From Hyphomicrobiales bacterium (GTDB taxonomy: Bacteria > Pseudomonadota > Alphaproteobacteria > Rhizobiales > Rhizobiaceae), in the NCBI GenBank assembly GCA_900465675.1, contig UBJR01000033.1, forward strand, positions 1-64,000: a stretch of DNA of 64,000 nt, in the 5' to 3' direction. The notes beneath the pieces are model-generated. The model ran no database searches, was not told where the DNA came from, and worked only from the letters and a program-made list of their open reading frames with translations. Numbering within the stretch: position 1 is the stretch's first letter; the number at the start of each line of letters is the position of its first letter. The position numbers and the translations under genes were made by a program. Below, one piece after another: positions 18,353 through 27,799 of the stretch.

Positions 18353-19240
18353 TCACTCCAGATTCTGGACCTGTTCGCGGAACTGGTCGATGACGACTTT
18401 CAGTTCAATGCCGGCGGCGGTCACCGCCGAAGCATTCGATTTCGAACAGATCGTATTCGATTCCCGGTTAAATTCCTGTGCAAGGAAATCCAGCTTGCGG
18501 CCGACAGGGCCACCTTTTGCCAGCAATTCGCGGGCAGCGGCGACATGCGCCTTCAGCCGGTCGATTTCCTCGCGAAGATCGGCTCGCGTCGCCAGCAGTG
18601 CGGCTTCAGCGTGAAGCCGGTCGCGGTCGAATGCGGCTGAACTCTCCAGCAGCAGGGAGACCTGCGCCTTCAGCCGCTCGGCGATTTCCTGCGGCGAGCG
18701 CGACGGATCGCTCTCGATAGTCCTGGTCAGTGTCTCGATGGTCGAGACATGATCAAGAAGGATGCGCGACAGCGCCGCGCCTTCGTGCTCGCGCATGAGC
18801 TTCAGATCGGCAAGGGCGGCAATGAGGCCGTTCATCACCTCAGCGTCGCGCGCCGCAACCGCTTCTTCGCTGTCTTCGGTTTCGCGGAACTCCACGAGAC
18901 CGCGGATCGACAGCAGCGTATCGAGCTTCAGTGGCGCCGGATCGATGATGCCGGCCAGCTGATCGCGCATCGCCAGGACGGTCGCCAGCGCTTCCTGATT
19001 TAGGACGGTTTCGAAGCGGTTCTCACCGGCCGAGACGGAAAGGTTGGCCTGCATGTTGCCGCGGCTGAAGGCCTCGCCCGTCATGCGGCGAACATCCACC
19101 TCCATGCGCTCGAGGCCAGGCGGCAGGCGCAGGCGCAGGTCGAGGCCCTTGCCGTTGACGGACCGCAGCTCCCATGCCCAGCGCCAGCGGCCGCTCGTTC
19201 CCTCACGCCGCGCAAAACCGGTCATGGATTGCAAAGCCAT
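18353..19240 (-). CDS. YicC family endoribonuclease-like protein
   Basis: A 295-residue protein beginning MALQSMTGFAR, the signature of the YicC/YloC family, with the conserved C-terminal DUF1732 region ending in the NRESNTICSKS block. E. coli YicC has been reported as an endoribonuclease acting on small RNA; function in rhizobia is inferred. It is packed between mltG (14 nt) and gmk (3 nt) in an operon order common in alphaproteobacteria. Confidence 0.92.
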   Translation of the reverse strand: MALQSMTGFARREGTSGRWRWAWELRSVNGKGLDLRLRLPPGLERMEVDVRRMTGEAFSRGNMQANLSVSAGENRFETVLNQEALATVLAMRDQLAGIIDPAPLKLDTLLSIRGLVEFRETEDSEEAVAARDAEVMNGLIAALADLKLMREHEGAALSRILLDHVSTIETLTRTIESDPSRSPQEIAERLKAQVSLLLESSAAFDRDRLHAEAALLATRADLREEIDRLKAHVAAARELLAKGGPVGRKLDFLAQEFNRESNTICSKSNASAVTAAGIELKVVIDQFREQVQNLE

Positions 19241-19254
19241 CCGAATCTCCGAAA

Positions 19255-20475
19255 TCAGTTGGTTTTCTTTTTCTTCTGGGCGGCAGGCGCATCCGCCTGT
19301 GCTTCGGGCTGACCGTCGACGGCGATGTTCGGGTCGGCGCCCTTGTCAGACTCCAGCTTGCGCCAGCGCTTGACGTTGGAATTGTGCTCGTCGAGCGTTG
19401 CTGCAAAGACGTGACCGCCTGTGCCGTCCGCGACGAAATAGAGATCCTCGGTCTTCCACGGGTTGGCGACAGCTTCGAGCGCATCACGGCCCGGATTGGC
19501 GATCGGCGACGGCGGCAGGCCCTTGATGATGTAGGTGTTGAAGGGCGTGTCCTTCTTCAGGTCCGACTGGTAGATCGGCCGGTCGGCCGGCTTTCCATCG
19601 CCGCCGAAGAGACCGTAGATGATCGTCGGATCGGACTGCAGGCGCATGCCCTTGCCGAGACGGTTGAGGAAGACGGAGGCGACATGGGCGCGCTCATCCG
19701 GCACGCCGGTTTCCTTCTCGACGATCGAGGCGAGCGTCACCATCTCTTCCTTGGACTTCAGCTGCACCGAGGGATCGCGCTTGTCCCAGATCTGGTCGAG
19801 CAGCTTCGTCTGCGCCGCTGCCATCTGATCGACGATCTCGCTGCGCTTGGTGCCGCGGGAGAACTTGTAGGTATCGGGGCGCAGGCTGCCTTCGGCCGGC
19901 AGCACGGTCGGCAGCTCGCCTTCCAGCACCTGGTCGTCATTCATGCGGTTGAACATCTGGCGGACGGTCAGGCCTTCGGGGAAGGAGATCGAATAGAGGA
20001 TCGACTTGCCAGACTTCAGAAGCTCCATGATGTCGTTCATGGAGGCCTTGGCCTTGATCTCGTATTCACCGGCCTTCAGGCTCTCGCCCTCGTTCAGATG
20101 GGTCGCCGTCAGATAGCGGAAGATACGGGCGTCGGAGATGATGTTGTTACGCTCGAGGTTGCTCGAGATCTCGGAGAGACCGGCGCCGCTGCGAACAATG
20201 AAATTGGTGTTGGTTTCCAGAGGACCGGGATCCTGGTAGCTCGAGATCGCGTAATAGAACGCGAAGACGGCCGCCGCGCAGCCGAGCACCACGATGGTCA
20301 TGACGAAATTCAGGAAGATGACGACCTGGCTGCGGGCCTTCTTGGAGCGCTTCGGCGGCTCGGGAACGCGTTCCGGGCGCAGCGCTTCAGTCGGCGATTT
20401 CGGAATGATCCGGCCGTTCTGCGCCTGCTGGTCGCCCTGACCCGGCGTTTCGTTCCCTTGGTTCGTGTCGCTCAC
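19255..20475 (-). CDS. mltG: Endolytic murein transglycosylase MltG
   Basis: A 406-residue YceG-family protein: a Pro/Gln/Lys-rich cytosolic N-terminus, one transmembrane segment (about 60-85), then a LysM-like and catalytic domain. The catalytic Glu lies in LASIVEKETGVPDE. It cuts nascent glycan strands and is thought to set their length. The start is the GTG at 20475 (MSDTNQGN), preceded by GAGGA; the longer open frame upstream is not family-like. A Lys-rich tail ends the protein. Confidence 0.92.
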   Translation of the reverse strand: MSDTNQGNETPGQGDQQAQNGRIIPKSPTEALRPERVPEPPKRSKKARSQVVIFLNFVMTIVVLGCAAAVFAFYYAISSYQDPGPLETNTNFIVRSGAGLSEISSNLERNNIISDARIFRYLTATHLNEGESLKAGEYEIKAKASMNDIMELLKSGKSILYSISFPEGLTVRQMFNRMNDDQVLEGELPTVLPAEGSLRPDTYKFSRGTKRSEIVDQMAAAQTKLLDQIWDKRDPSVQLKSKEEMVTLASIVEKETGVPDERAHVASVFLNRLGKGMRLQSDPTIIYGLFGGDGKPADRPIYQSDLKKDTPFNTYIIKGLPPSPIANPGRDALEAVANPWKTEDLYFVADGTGGHVFAATLDEHNSNVKRWRKLESDKGADPNIAVDGQPEAQADAPAAQKKKKTN

Positions 20476-20591
20476 CCGGCAATCCTCTATATTTGGCCCC
20501 GTCTGCTTTTTAAGAAGCAATACGGCAAAAAACAGGTGGGCCGTCTCCACAAGGGGCCGGCCCTGCCTTCGTGCTGTGCCAAAAAGCGCCG

Positions 20592-21854
20592 TTACGCGCT
20601 GTAGCGGCGCAGAACCAGCGATGCATTGGTACCGCCGAATCCGAAGGAATTCGACAGTGCCACATTGATTTCCCGCTGACGAGCCTTGTGCGGCACGAGG
20701 TCGATCGCCGTTTCCCGCTCCGGGTTGTCGAGATTGAGCGTCGGCGGCGCGACGTTGTCACGGATCGAAAGTGTCGCGAAGATCGCCTCGATGGCGCCGG
20801 CAGCGCCCAGCAGATGGCCGGTCGCCGACTTGGTCGAGGACATCGAGATCTTCGACGCGGCATTGCCGACGAGCCGTTCGACAGCGCCGAGCTCGATCGT
20901 ATCGGCCATGGTCGAGGTGCCGTGGGCGTTGATGTAATCGACATCGGCAGGCGTCAGGCCGGCGCGCTTCAGCGCCATGGTCATGCAGCGCTGTGCGCCC
21001 TCGCCGTCTTCCGACGGTGCGGTGATGTGATAGGCGTCGCCGGAGAGGCCGTAGCCGACGACTTCGGCATAGATCTTGGCGCCGCGCGCGAGCGCATGCT
21101 CGAGCTCTTCGAGAACGACGATGCCAGCGCCTTCGCCCATGACGAAGCCGTCACGGTCCTTGTCGTAAGGGCGCGATGCCTTGGTGGGGCTCTCGTTGTG
21201 CTGCGTGGACAGCGCCTTGCAGGCGGCAAAGCCCGCCAGCGAGATGCGGCTAACAGGCGATTCCGTACCGCCGGCAACCATGACATCGGCATCGCCGAAT
21301 GCGATCAGACGGGCAGCATCGCCGATGGCGTGCGCGCCGGTCGAGCAGGCGGTGACAACGGAGTGGTTCGGGCCGCGCAGCTTGTGGCGGATGGAAACCT
21401 GGCCGGACACGAGATTGATCAGACGGCCGGGAATGAAGAAGGGCGAAATGCGGCGCGGACCCTTGTCGCGCAGCGTGTAGCCGGCTTCGACAATGCCTTC
21501 GATGCCACCGATGCCGGAGCCGATCAGAACGCCGGTGGCGATCTGGTCTTCGTCGGTCTGCGGATGCCAGTTGGCATCCTTGAGCGCCATGTCGGCGGCC
21601 GCCATGCCGTAGATGATGAAGGGATCGACCTTGCGCTGCTCCTTCGGCTCCATCCACTCATCGACGTTGAATGTTCCGTTGGTGCCGTCGCCGACAGGAA
21701 TGCGGCAGGCGATCTTGGCGGGAAGGTCTTCGACCTCGAATTCGGTCACCAAGCGGGCACCATTTTGACCTTCGAGCAGGCGCTTCCAGGTAATTTCAGT
21801 TCCGCATCCCAAGGGTGATACCATGCCGGTACCGGTGATAACGACCCGTCTCAT
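20592..21854 (-). CDS. fabF: 3-oxoacyl-ACP synthase II
   Basis: Condenses malonyl-ACP with acyl-ACP in fatty acid elongation. The 420-residue protein has the Cys-His-His triad: Cys170 in VTACSTGA, His311 in NAHGTST and His347 in KSATGHLLG. It follows acpP (93 nt, with an intervening terminator-like hairpin) and precedes mltG. Confidence 0.97.
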   Translation of the reverse strand: MRRVVITGTGMVSPLGCGTEITWKRLLEGQNGARLVTEFEVEDLPAKIACRIPVGDGTNGTFNVDEWMEPKEQRKVDPFIIYGMAAADMALKDANWHPQTDEDQIATGVLIGSGIGGIEGIVEAGYTLRDKGPRRISPFFIPGRLINLVSGQVSIRHKLRGPNHSVVTACSTGAHAIGDAARLIAFGDADVMVAGGTESPVSRISLAGFAACKALSTQHNESPTKASRPYDKDRDGFVMGEGAGIVVLEELEHALARGAKIYAEVVGYGLSGDAYHITAPSEDGEGAQRCMTMALKRAGLTPADVDYINAHGTSTMADTIELGAVERLVGNAASKISMSSTKSATGHLLGAAGAIEAIFATLSIRDNVAPPTLNLDNPERETAIDLVPHKARQREINVALSNSFGFGGTNASLVLRRYSA

Positions 21855-21901
21855 CGAGTGCCCCCGCCTATCGTCTTTCTTTGAGTTGGGCCTAGCCCCA
21901 A

Positions 21902-21932
21902 ATAAAAAGGGCGGACTCGTGGCCCGCCCTTT
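21902..21932 (-). terminator. Intrinsic terminator after acpP
   Basis: AAAGGGCGG (21906-21914) and CCGCCCTTT (21924-21932) form a hairpin. On the minus strand it is followed by TTTTTATT. It probably reduces transcription of fabF relative to acpP, which is needed in large amounts. Confidence 0.75.
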
Positions 21933-21947
21933 GAAAATCGCTCAGGA

Positions 21948-22184
21948 TTAAGCCTGGGCCTTCTCGATGAACTTGACTGCATCGCCGACCGTCAGGATCG
22001 AGTCAGCTGCGTCGTCAGGAATTTCAACGCCGAATTCTTCTTCGAATGCCATGACCAGTTCGACGGTGTCGAGCGAGTCAGCGCCCAGATCGTCGATAAA
22101 GCTTGCGCCTTCGACAACCTTGTCGGCATCGACGCCAAGATGATCAATAACAATTTTCTTTACGCGTTCTGCGATATCGCTCAT
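21948..22184 (-). CDS. acpP: Acyl carrier protein
   Basis: A 78-residue acidic carrier of acyl chains as thioesters. The phosphopantetheine attachment Ser is residue 37 in the canonical GADSLD motif. It lies between fabG and fabF, separated from fabG by a 287-nt gap that probably holds its own promoter, and is followed by an intrinsic terminator. Confidence 0.98.
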   Translation of the reverse strand: MSDIAERVKKIVIDHLGVDADKVVEGASFIDDLGADSLDTVELVMAFEEEFGVEIPDDAADSILTVGDAVKFIEKAQA

Positions 22185-22471
22185 GTCGGTTTCCTCGACC
22201 TTATGTCCTGATCAGAGTGCCTTCTGGCACCCCTACCCTGTTTTCAGCCTACCGCGCCTTCTCGACGCGTTCAGCAAACTCGTTGGCCCGGCTTGCGGTG
22301 TCCCTGGCTGGCTGAAAGCCTGCCGGTTCGCCTTGTTTCCCGGGACGACTGTTCACAGTCATTGGCCCGCTTAACATGGTTTATGTCTGCCGCAAAGCCA
22401 GAAAATCAACCCCGCCAGATTGGTCAACACGCTATTGACGTGAAAATCGCCGAGAGGGGCGGTTTCCCGTT

Positions 22472-23209
22472 TCAGATCATGGCCATGCCGCCGTTTACGT
22501 GCAGCGTCTGGCCCGTCATGTAGCCCGCTTCGTTGGATGCGAGATAGGCGACCGCGGATGCCACTTCGGCCCCCGTGCCCATGCGCTTCATCGGGATCGC
22601 GCCCATGATCGCGTCCTTCTGCTTGTCGTTCAGCTTACCGGTCATGGCGCTTTCGATGAAGCCCGGCGCAACGCAGTTGACGGTGACGTTGCGGGTGGCG
22701 ATTTCCTGCGCCAGCGACTTGGTAAAGCCGACCATGCCGGCCTTGGAGGCGCAGTAGTTGGCCTGGCCCGGATTGCCGGTCACGCCCACGATCGAGGTGA
22801 TGTTGATGATGCGGCCGAAGCGGCGGCGCATCATCGGATGCGTCAGCTCGCGGGTCAGCAGGAAGGTCGAAGTCAGGTTGACCTGGATGACGCTGTCCCA
22901 GTCCTCATCGCTCATGCGCACGAAGAGACCGTCCTTGGTGATGCCGGCATTGTTGACCAGGATATCGACGCCGCCAAGCTCCTCTTCCGCCTTGGCGCCG
23001 AGTGCCTTGACTTCGTCGCGGTTCGACAGGTTCGCCGGGAAGATCTTGACCCGATCGCCGAGATCGGCTGCCAGCGCTTCCAGCTTCTCGACGCGCGTGC
23101 CGTGCAGACCGACGATGGCGCCCTGCTTGTGAAGGAGGCGGGCGATTTCCTCGCCGATGCCGCCGGATGCGCCTGTGACGAGAGCCTTGCGGCCGGTAAG
23201 ATCGAGCAT
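22472..23209 (-). CDS. fabG: 3-oxoacyl-ACP reductase
   Basis: NADPH-dependent short-chain dehydrogenase (245 residues) that reduces 3-oxoacyl-ACP. It shows the cofactor motif TGASGGIG near residue 14, NNAG near 87, and the catalytic Ser (NITSIVG) and YCASK. It follows fabD by 30 nt. Confidence 0.96.
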   Translation of the reverse strand: MLDLTGRKALVTGASGGIGEEIARLLHKQGAIVGLHGTRVEKLEALAADLGDRVKIFPANLSNRDEVKALGAKAEEELGGVDILVNNAGITKDGLFVRMSDEDWDSVIQVNLTSTFLLTRELTHPMMRRRFGRIINITSIVGVTGNPGQANYCASKAGMVGFTKSLAQEIATRNVTVNCVAPGFIESAMTGKLNDKQKDAIMGAIPMKRMGTGAEVASAVAYLASNEAGYMTGQTLHVNGGMAMI

Positions 23210-23239
23210 GGGGGCGTTCCTTATGTCTGGTGGGGCCGA

Positions 23240-24184
23240 TCAGGCCATGAGGGCGGCGATGGCCGCGTCGATATCGGCGGCCGTGTTGACTGCGATGCCA
23301 TTGACCGTCTTGTCGATGCGGCGCGCCAGACCCGTCAGCACCTTGCCGGAGCCGAGTTCATAGAGCGTCGTGACATTGTTGGCGGCAAACCATTCCACCG
23401 TTTCGCGCCAACGGACCTGGCCAGTGACCTGCTCGACCAGCAGCTTGGCGATCTCATCGGCATTGGTGACCGGTGCTGCGCGCACATTGGCGATAACAGG
23501 CACAATAGGATCGGACTTCGAAACGCCGGCAAGCGCCTCGCGCATGGCATCAGCAGCAGGTGCCATCAGCGTCGAATGGAAGGGAGCAGAGACCGGCAGC
23601 AGGATGGCGCGCTTGGCGCCCTTTTCGGTGGCAAGCGCTGCCGCCTTTTCGACGGGCGCCTTCTCACCTGAAATCACCAGCTGGCCACCGCCATTGTCGT
23701 TGGCGATCTGCACCGAACCGAGGGCCGAGGCTTCTTCGCAAACGGCGATCACATCGGCATGTTCGAGGCCGATGATCGCCGCCATGGCGCCGACGCCGAC
23801 GGGCACGGCTGCCTGCATGGCGTTGCCGCGGATGCGCAGCAGGCGCGCGGTATCGGCCAGCGAGAACGTGCCAGCGGCACAGAGAGCGGAATATTCGCCG
23901 AGCGAGTGACCGGCGACATAGGAAACCTTCGACTTGAGATCGAGGCCCTTGGCCTGCAGCACGCGGATCACAGCCATGGAGACGGCCATCAGCGCCGGCT
24001 GGGCGTTTGCCGTCAGCGTCAGCGTCTCTTCGGGACCTTCGAACATGATGGACGACAGCTTCTCGCCGAGCGCCTCGTCGACTTCATCGAATACCGCACG
24101 GGCTTCGGCGAAGTTTTCGGCAAGCTCCTTGCCCATGCCGACAGCCTGGCTGCCTTGGCCCGGAAATGTAAAAGCGACCGTCAT
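23240..24184 (-). CDS. fabD: Malonyl-CoA:ACP transacylase
   Basis: Loads malonyl groups on ACP. The 314-residue protein has the N-terminal FPGQGSQ motif, the nucleophile Ser94 in GHSLGEYSA and the catalytic His in APFHSTLM near residue 202. It is the first gene of the minus-strand fatty-acid block and is divergent from the aldo/keto reductase. Confidence 0.97.
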   Translation of the reverse strand: MTVAFTFPGQGSQAVGMGKELAENFAEARAVFDEVDEALGEKLSSIMFEGPEETLTLTANAQPALMAVSMAVIRVLQAKGLDLKSKVSYVAGHSLGEYSALCAAGTFSLADTARLLRIRGNAMQAAVPVGVGAMAAIIGLEHADVIAVCEEASALGSVQIANDNGGGQLVISGEKAPVEKAAALATEKGAKRAILLPVSAPFHSTLMAPAADAMREALAGVSKSDPIVPVIANVRAAPVTNADEIAKLLVEQVTGQVRWRETVEWFAANNVTTLYELGSGKVLTGLARRIDKTVNGIAVNTAADIDAAIAALMA

Positions 24185-24389
24185 TTCAATATCCCTATTA
24201 TGTCATTTGGGCGATTTCGCCTCCAATTGACGTTCTTTCCTGAGGAGTCAATAGCCCGTCCGCGGTCTCCAGAGCCTTTTGCAGGTGCGAGAAACCGGGC
24301 TTTTTGCACTTGCGCTCGCTCAATTCCCGCCTAAATTTGCGCCGCCCTCCCGTAGAGTATCCCCCTCTCACTGCTTTCAAGGTTTTCCG

Positions 24390-25433
24390 ATGAAGTTCAA
24401 TACATTAGGCCGTACCGGCATTTCCGTCTCGCAAATCTGCCTGGGCACCATGACCTGGGGCACGCAGAACAGCGAAGAAGAAGCTCATGAGCAGATGAAT
24501 TACGCTGTCGAAAAAGGCGTAAACTTCTTCGATACGGCCGAACTCTACCCGACGACGCCGCTTTCGGCCGAAACATACGGTCACACCGAGCAGTTTATCG
24601 GCAGCTGGTTCGAAAAGACCGGCAAGCGCAAGGACGTGGTTCTCGCCACCAAGGTTGCCGGTCATGGCCGCTCCTATATCCGCGGCGGCGAAGGTGCCGA
24701 TGCCAAGAACATGACGCTCGCCGTCGAAGCGAGCCTCAAGCGGCTGAAGACCGACTATATCGACCTCTACCAGATCCACTGGCCGAACCGCGGCCATTTC
24801 CACTTCCGCCAGAACTGGCACTACGATCCCTTCAAGCAGGACCGCGCCAAGGCTGCCGCCAATATTCTGGAGATTCTGGAGACGGCGGGCACATTGGTGA
24901 AGGACGGCAAGGTGCGCGCCATCGGCCTTTCCAACGAGACGACCTGGGGTATCCAGAAATATCTGACGCTATCGGAGCAGAATGGCCTGCCGCGCGTCGC
25001 CAGCGTCCAGAACGAATACAACCTGCTCTATCGCCATTTCGATCTGGATCTGGCCGAGTTGTCGCATCATGAGGATGTCGGCCTGCTCGCCTATTCGCCG
25101 CTCGCCGCCGGCATTCTTTCCGGCAAGTACCAGAACGGCGAAAAGCCCGCGGGATCACGCGCCTCGATCAACGGCGACCTCGGCGGCCGGCTGCAGCCGC
25201 TGCAGGAAGCGCCGACCAGGGCCTATCTGGAGATCGCCGCCAAGCACGGCCTCGACCCGTCGGCCATGGCACTCGCCTTCTGCCTCACCCGCCGCTTCAT
25301 GGCCTCGGTTATCATCGGCGCGACGACGATGGATCAGCTGAAGACCGATATAGGCGCCACCGACGTGAAGCTCTCGCATGAGGTGTTGGACGAGATCGAG
25401 AAAGTGCACCGGCGGTATCCGATGCCGCTGTAA
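24390..25433 (+). CDS. Aldo/keto reductase (Tas-like)
   Basis: A 347-residue TIM-barrel NADPH-dependent oxidoreductase. N-terminal block LGRTGISVSQICLGTMTWG, catalytic Asp/Tyr in FFDTAELYP, Lys in LATKV, and a C-terminal IIGATTMDQL cofactor block are all seen. Similarity in length and sequence is to E. coli Tas/YghZ-type reductases. The physiological substrate is unknown. The ATG at 24390 gives the family N-terminus although the frame is open from 24279. Confidence 0.9.
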   Translation: MKFNTLGRTGISVSQICLGTMTWGTQNSEEEAHEQMNYAVEKGVNFFDTAELYPTTPLSAETYGHTEQFIGSWFEKTGKRKDVVLATKVAGHGRSYIRGGEGADAKNMTLAVEASLKRLKTDYIDLYQIHWPNRGHFHFRQNWHYDPFKQDRAKAAANILEILETAGTLVKDGKVRAIGLSNETTWGIQKYLTLSEQNGLPRVASVQNEYNLLYRHFDLDLAELSHHEDVGLLAYSPLAAGILSGKYQNGEKPAGSRASINGDLGGRLQPLQEAPTRAYLEIAAKHGLDPSAMALAFCLTRRFMASVIIGATTMDQLKTDIGATDVKLSHEVLDEIEKVHRRYPMPL

Positions 25434-25924
25434 AACGAACCCTAGGTTATCGCAGATCGATCCCCTTATGCGGCTTTCTGTGTTCTGCGATAACCTGCTC
25501 AAGATCGATATCGTCCTCACCAGGACTTGCAAGGCGCCTATAAAATTGCTCAGCGGGCTCCCGCGGAGGCATGTCATTACCCTGATTGCTTTTGCCGTAT
25601 TCGGAGTTCTTCGTCTCGTTCAAGAGCGCCTCCTCTGCAATGCCCTTCGGATAGATAGCACAGCCTGTCCATCGGCCCTTGCCTTCTCCCGAAAAACCCG
25701 TATAAGCGCCCCTGTTCGCAAACCCGGTCTTCTGGCTGGTGGCTGAACGGAGGGCCGGTTTCCGCGAGGGAATCGTCGGAACGGAAGCGTTCCAGCCTCC
25801 CGTGTCTCCGCTCTCGACCGTCTCGGAAACGCTTTTCTTGCCTGGGTTCGCCCATCAGGAGCAGTCGTTGAGGCTTAGCCGCCGAAGTTCGGGTTGAAAC
25901 AAACGCAAGAAAGGCAAAGCTGTC
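25434..25924 (+). promoter_or_regulatory. Intergenic region with rpsF promoter and long leader
   Basis: A 491-nt gap without a convincing gene. A sigma70-type promoter is seen as TTGCCT (25679-25684) and TATAAG (25701-25706), spacer 16 bp, which would give a 5' leader of roughly 210 nt before rpsF. The last part of the leader (GCCGCCGAAGTTCGGG region, about 25876-25895) can fold and contains CCG elements of the kind bound by the S6:S18 complex in other bacteria, so autogenous control is possible but unproven. Confidence 0.45.
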
Positions 25925-26383
25925 ATGGCTCTTTATGAACATGTATTCCTTGCCCGGCAGGATATTTCCGCTCAGCAGGTTGATGCCCTCGTAGAACAGT
26001 ACAAGGGTGTCCTCGAAGCTAACGGTGGTAAAGTCGGGCGCGTCGAAAACTGGGGCCTCAAGTCCCTGACCTACCGCATCAAGAAGAACCGCAAGGCTCA
26101 CTACGTTCTCGTCGACATCGACGCCCCGGCTGCTGCCGTGCAGGAAATGGAACGTCAGATGCGCATCAGCGAAGACGTCCTGCGCTACATGACGATCGCT
26201 GTTGAAAAGCACGAAGAAGGCCCGTCTGCCATGATGCAGAAGCGCGACCGCGACGACCGTGGCCCGCGTGAAGGCGGCGACCGTGGCCCGCGCCGCGACT
26301 TCGGCGACCGTCCGCCGCGCCGTGACGGCGACTTCCAGCGTGGCCCGCGTCCGGACCGCGCTCCCCGCGAAGACCGCGCTTAA
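25925..26383 (+). CDS. rpsF: 30S ribosomal protein S6
   Basis: Residues 1-105 are a normal S6 (MALYEHVFLARQD start). Residues about 108-152 add an Arg/Asp/Gly/Pro-rich tail with repeated DRGPR-type units, a feature of alphaproteobacterial S6. S6 binds with S18 to the 16S platform; the S18 gene follows by 12 nt. It is the first gene of the rpsF-rpsR-DUF2232-rplI operon. Confidence 0.97.
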   Translation: MALYEHVFLARQDISAQQVDALVEQYKGVLEANGGKVGRVENWGLKSLTYRIKKNRKAHYVLVDIDAPAAAVQEMERQMRISEDVLRYMTIAVEKHEEGPSAMMQKRDRDDRGPREGGDRGPRRDFGDRPPRRDGDFQRGPRPDRAPREDRA

Positions 26384-26395
26384 GGAGATCTGATA

Positions 26396-26644
26396 ATGTC
26401 TGAAGCTTCCTCCGCACCGGTTCGTCGCCCGTTCCACCGTCGTCGCAAGACTTGCCCCTTCTCTGGTGCAAACGCTCCGCGCATCGACTACAAGGACGTT
26501 CGTCTCCTGCAGCGCTACATTTCCGAGCGCGGTAAGATCGTTCCTTCCCGTATCACGGCTGTTTCCCAGAAGAAGCAGCGCGAACTCGCTCAGGCGATCA
26601 AGCGCGCCCGCTTCCTCGGCCTGCTGCCGTACGTCGTCGCCTAA
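26396..26644 (+). CDS. rpsR: 30S ribosomal protein S18
   Basis: An 82-residue basic protein with the S18 core DYKDVRLLQRYISERGKI and the C-terminal RARFLGLLPYV. GGAG lies upstream of the ATG. An intrinsic terminator-like hairpin follows, so expression of the downstream genes may be attenuated. Confidence 0.98.
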   Translation: MSEASSAPVRRPFHRRRKTCPFSGANAPRIDYKDVRLLQRYISERGKIVPSRITAVSQKKQRELAQAIKRARFLGLLPYVVA

Positions 26645-26665
26645 TCGGCTGACGAGACCAAATCG

Positions 26666-26698
26666 AGGGAAGGCAGAAATGCCTTCCCTTCTCCCTTT
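26666..26698 (+). terminator. Hairpin after rpsR
   Basis: AGGGAAGGCA (26666-26675) pairs with TGCCTTCCCT (26680-26689) around a stable GAAA tetraloop, followed by a pyrimidine-rich tract (TCTCCCTTT). It is probably a partial terminator between rpsR and the DUF2232 gene. Confidence 0.65.
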
Positions 26699-26800
26699 CG
26701 CGATGGGCGCGGATCGGAACTCTTAAAACCCATGTTGAGGTCTTTCTGAAACAGATTCAGAAAAATCCCTCTAACTGCTTGATAAAGCAGGACAGCGATC

Positions 26801-27784
26801 GTGAACAAACTGAACTCTAAAACGCTATTGATCGGCGCTCTGGCCGGTTTGACCGCCGCACTTCTGGTGCTCGGCGCGAGCGTTCAATTGTCGTTCAGCG
26901 CCGTGCTTTACGCGGCTTCCGCGCTCCCCATTCTTCTCGTCGGCCTCGGCTGGGGCAATGCCGCCGCCATCTCCGCCGTCGTGACTGCCGGTGTTCTCGG
27001 CGCCGCCGCCATCTCGCCGACCTTCGCGCTGATGATGACGCTGGTGACGCTGCTGCCCGCCGGCTGGATCAGCCACCTCGCCAATCTGGCGCGTCCGGCT
27101 TCCGAACTCGGCGGCCCCGACAATCTGATGGCCTGGTACCCGCTCTCCGACATCCTGCTGCATCTCTGCGGCCTGGTGACGCTTGCGGTCATCGTCACCG
27201 GCTTCATGATCGGCTACGGCCCGGATCTCGTCAGCCAGATGGTCGACACGCTGTTCACCTCCTTTGCCCAGCAGCAGCCGGAGCTGAACATCGACGCGGC
27301 CGCCGCTGCGCAGACCAAGTCGCTGCTGGTGCTGATGCTGCCTGCCATCCAGGGATCGATGTGGTTGGTTCTGCTGTTTGCGGCCTATTATATCGCCACG
27401 CGGATCGTGAATGCTTCCGGCCGCGCGCTTCGTCCGCGCGAGGACATTCCGTCGGCGCTGCGCATGAACCGCAATTCGATCTTTATCTTCCTCGCCGGTC
27501 TGGCCGCCACTTTCTTCGGCGGCGTTCCGGCAATGATCGGAGCAACCGTCGTCGGCACGTTCGGCGCGGGCTTCCTGCTCTCCGGCTTCGCCTCGCTGCA
27601 TTTCCGCACGCGCGGCAAGGACTGGCGCCTGCCGGCGCTGATCCTCTGCTACCTGGCATCGCTTCTCCTGATGCTGCCAGCCTTTTTCATCCTGGTCGTT
27701 GGTCTGTCCGATACGCGCAAAGCGATCGCTCTGACCCCCAACAAGGATGGTGATGCCCCTAAACCAACAGATTCGAACATCTAA
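26801..27784 (+). CDS. DUF2232 membrane protein
   Basis: A 327-residue polytopic inner-membrane protein with about eight hydrophobic helices. It belongs to the DUF2232 family, which in alphaproteobacteria and firmicutes is often encoded beside rpsR and rplI. Function is unknown; some relatives resemble ECF-type substrate-binding membrane proteins. The start is GTG at 26801, and rplI begins 15 nt after the stop. Confidence 0.82.
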   Translation: MNKLNSKTLLIGALAGLTAALLVLGASVQLSFSAVLYAASALPILLVGLGWGNAAAISAVVTAGVLGAAAISPTFALMMTLVTLLPAGWISHLANLARPASELGGPDNLMAWYPLSDILLHLCGLVTLAVIVTGFMIGYGPDLVSQMVDTLFTSFAQQQPELNIDAAAAAQTKSLLVLMLPAIQGSMWLVLLFAAYYIATRIVNASGRALRPREDIPSALRMNRNSIFIFLAGLAATFFGGVPAMIGATVVGTFGAGFLLSGFASLHFRTRGKDWRLPALILCYLASLLLMLPAFFILVVGLSDTRKAIALTPNKDGDAPKPTDSNI

Positions 27785-27799
27785 GAAAGGAACTCTAAC

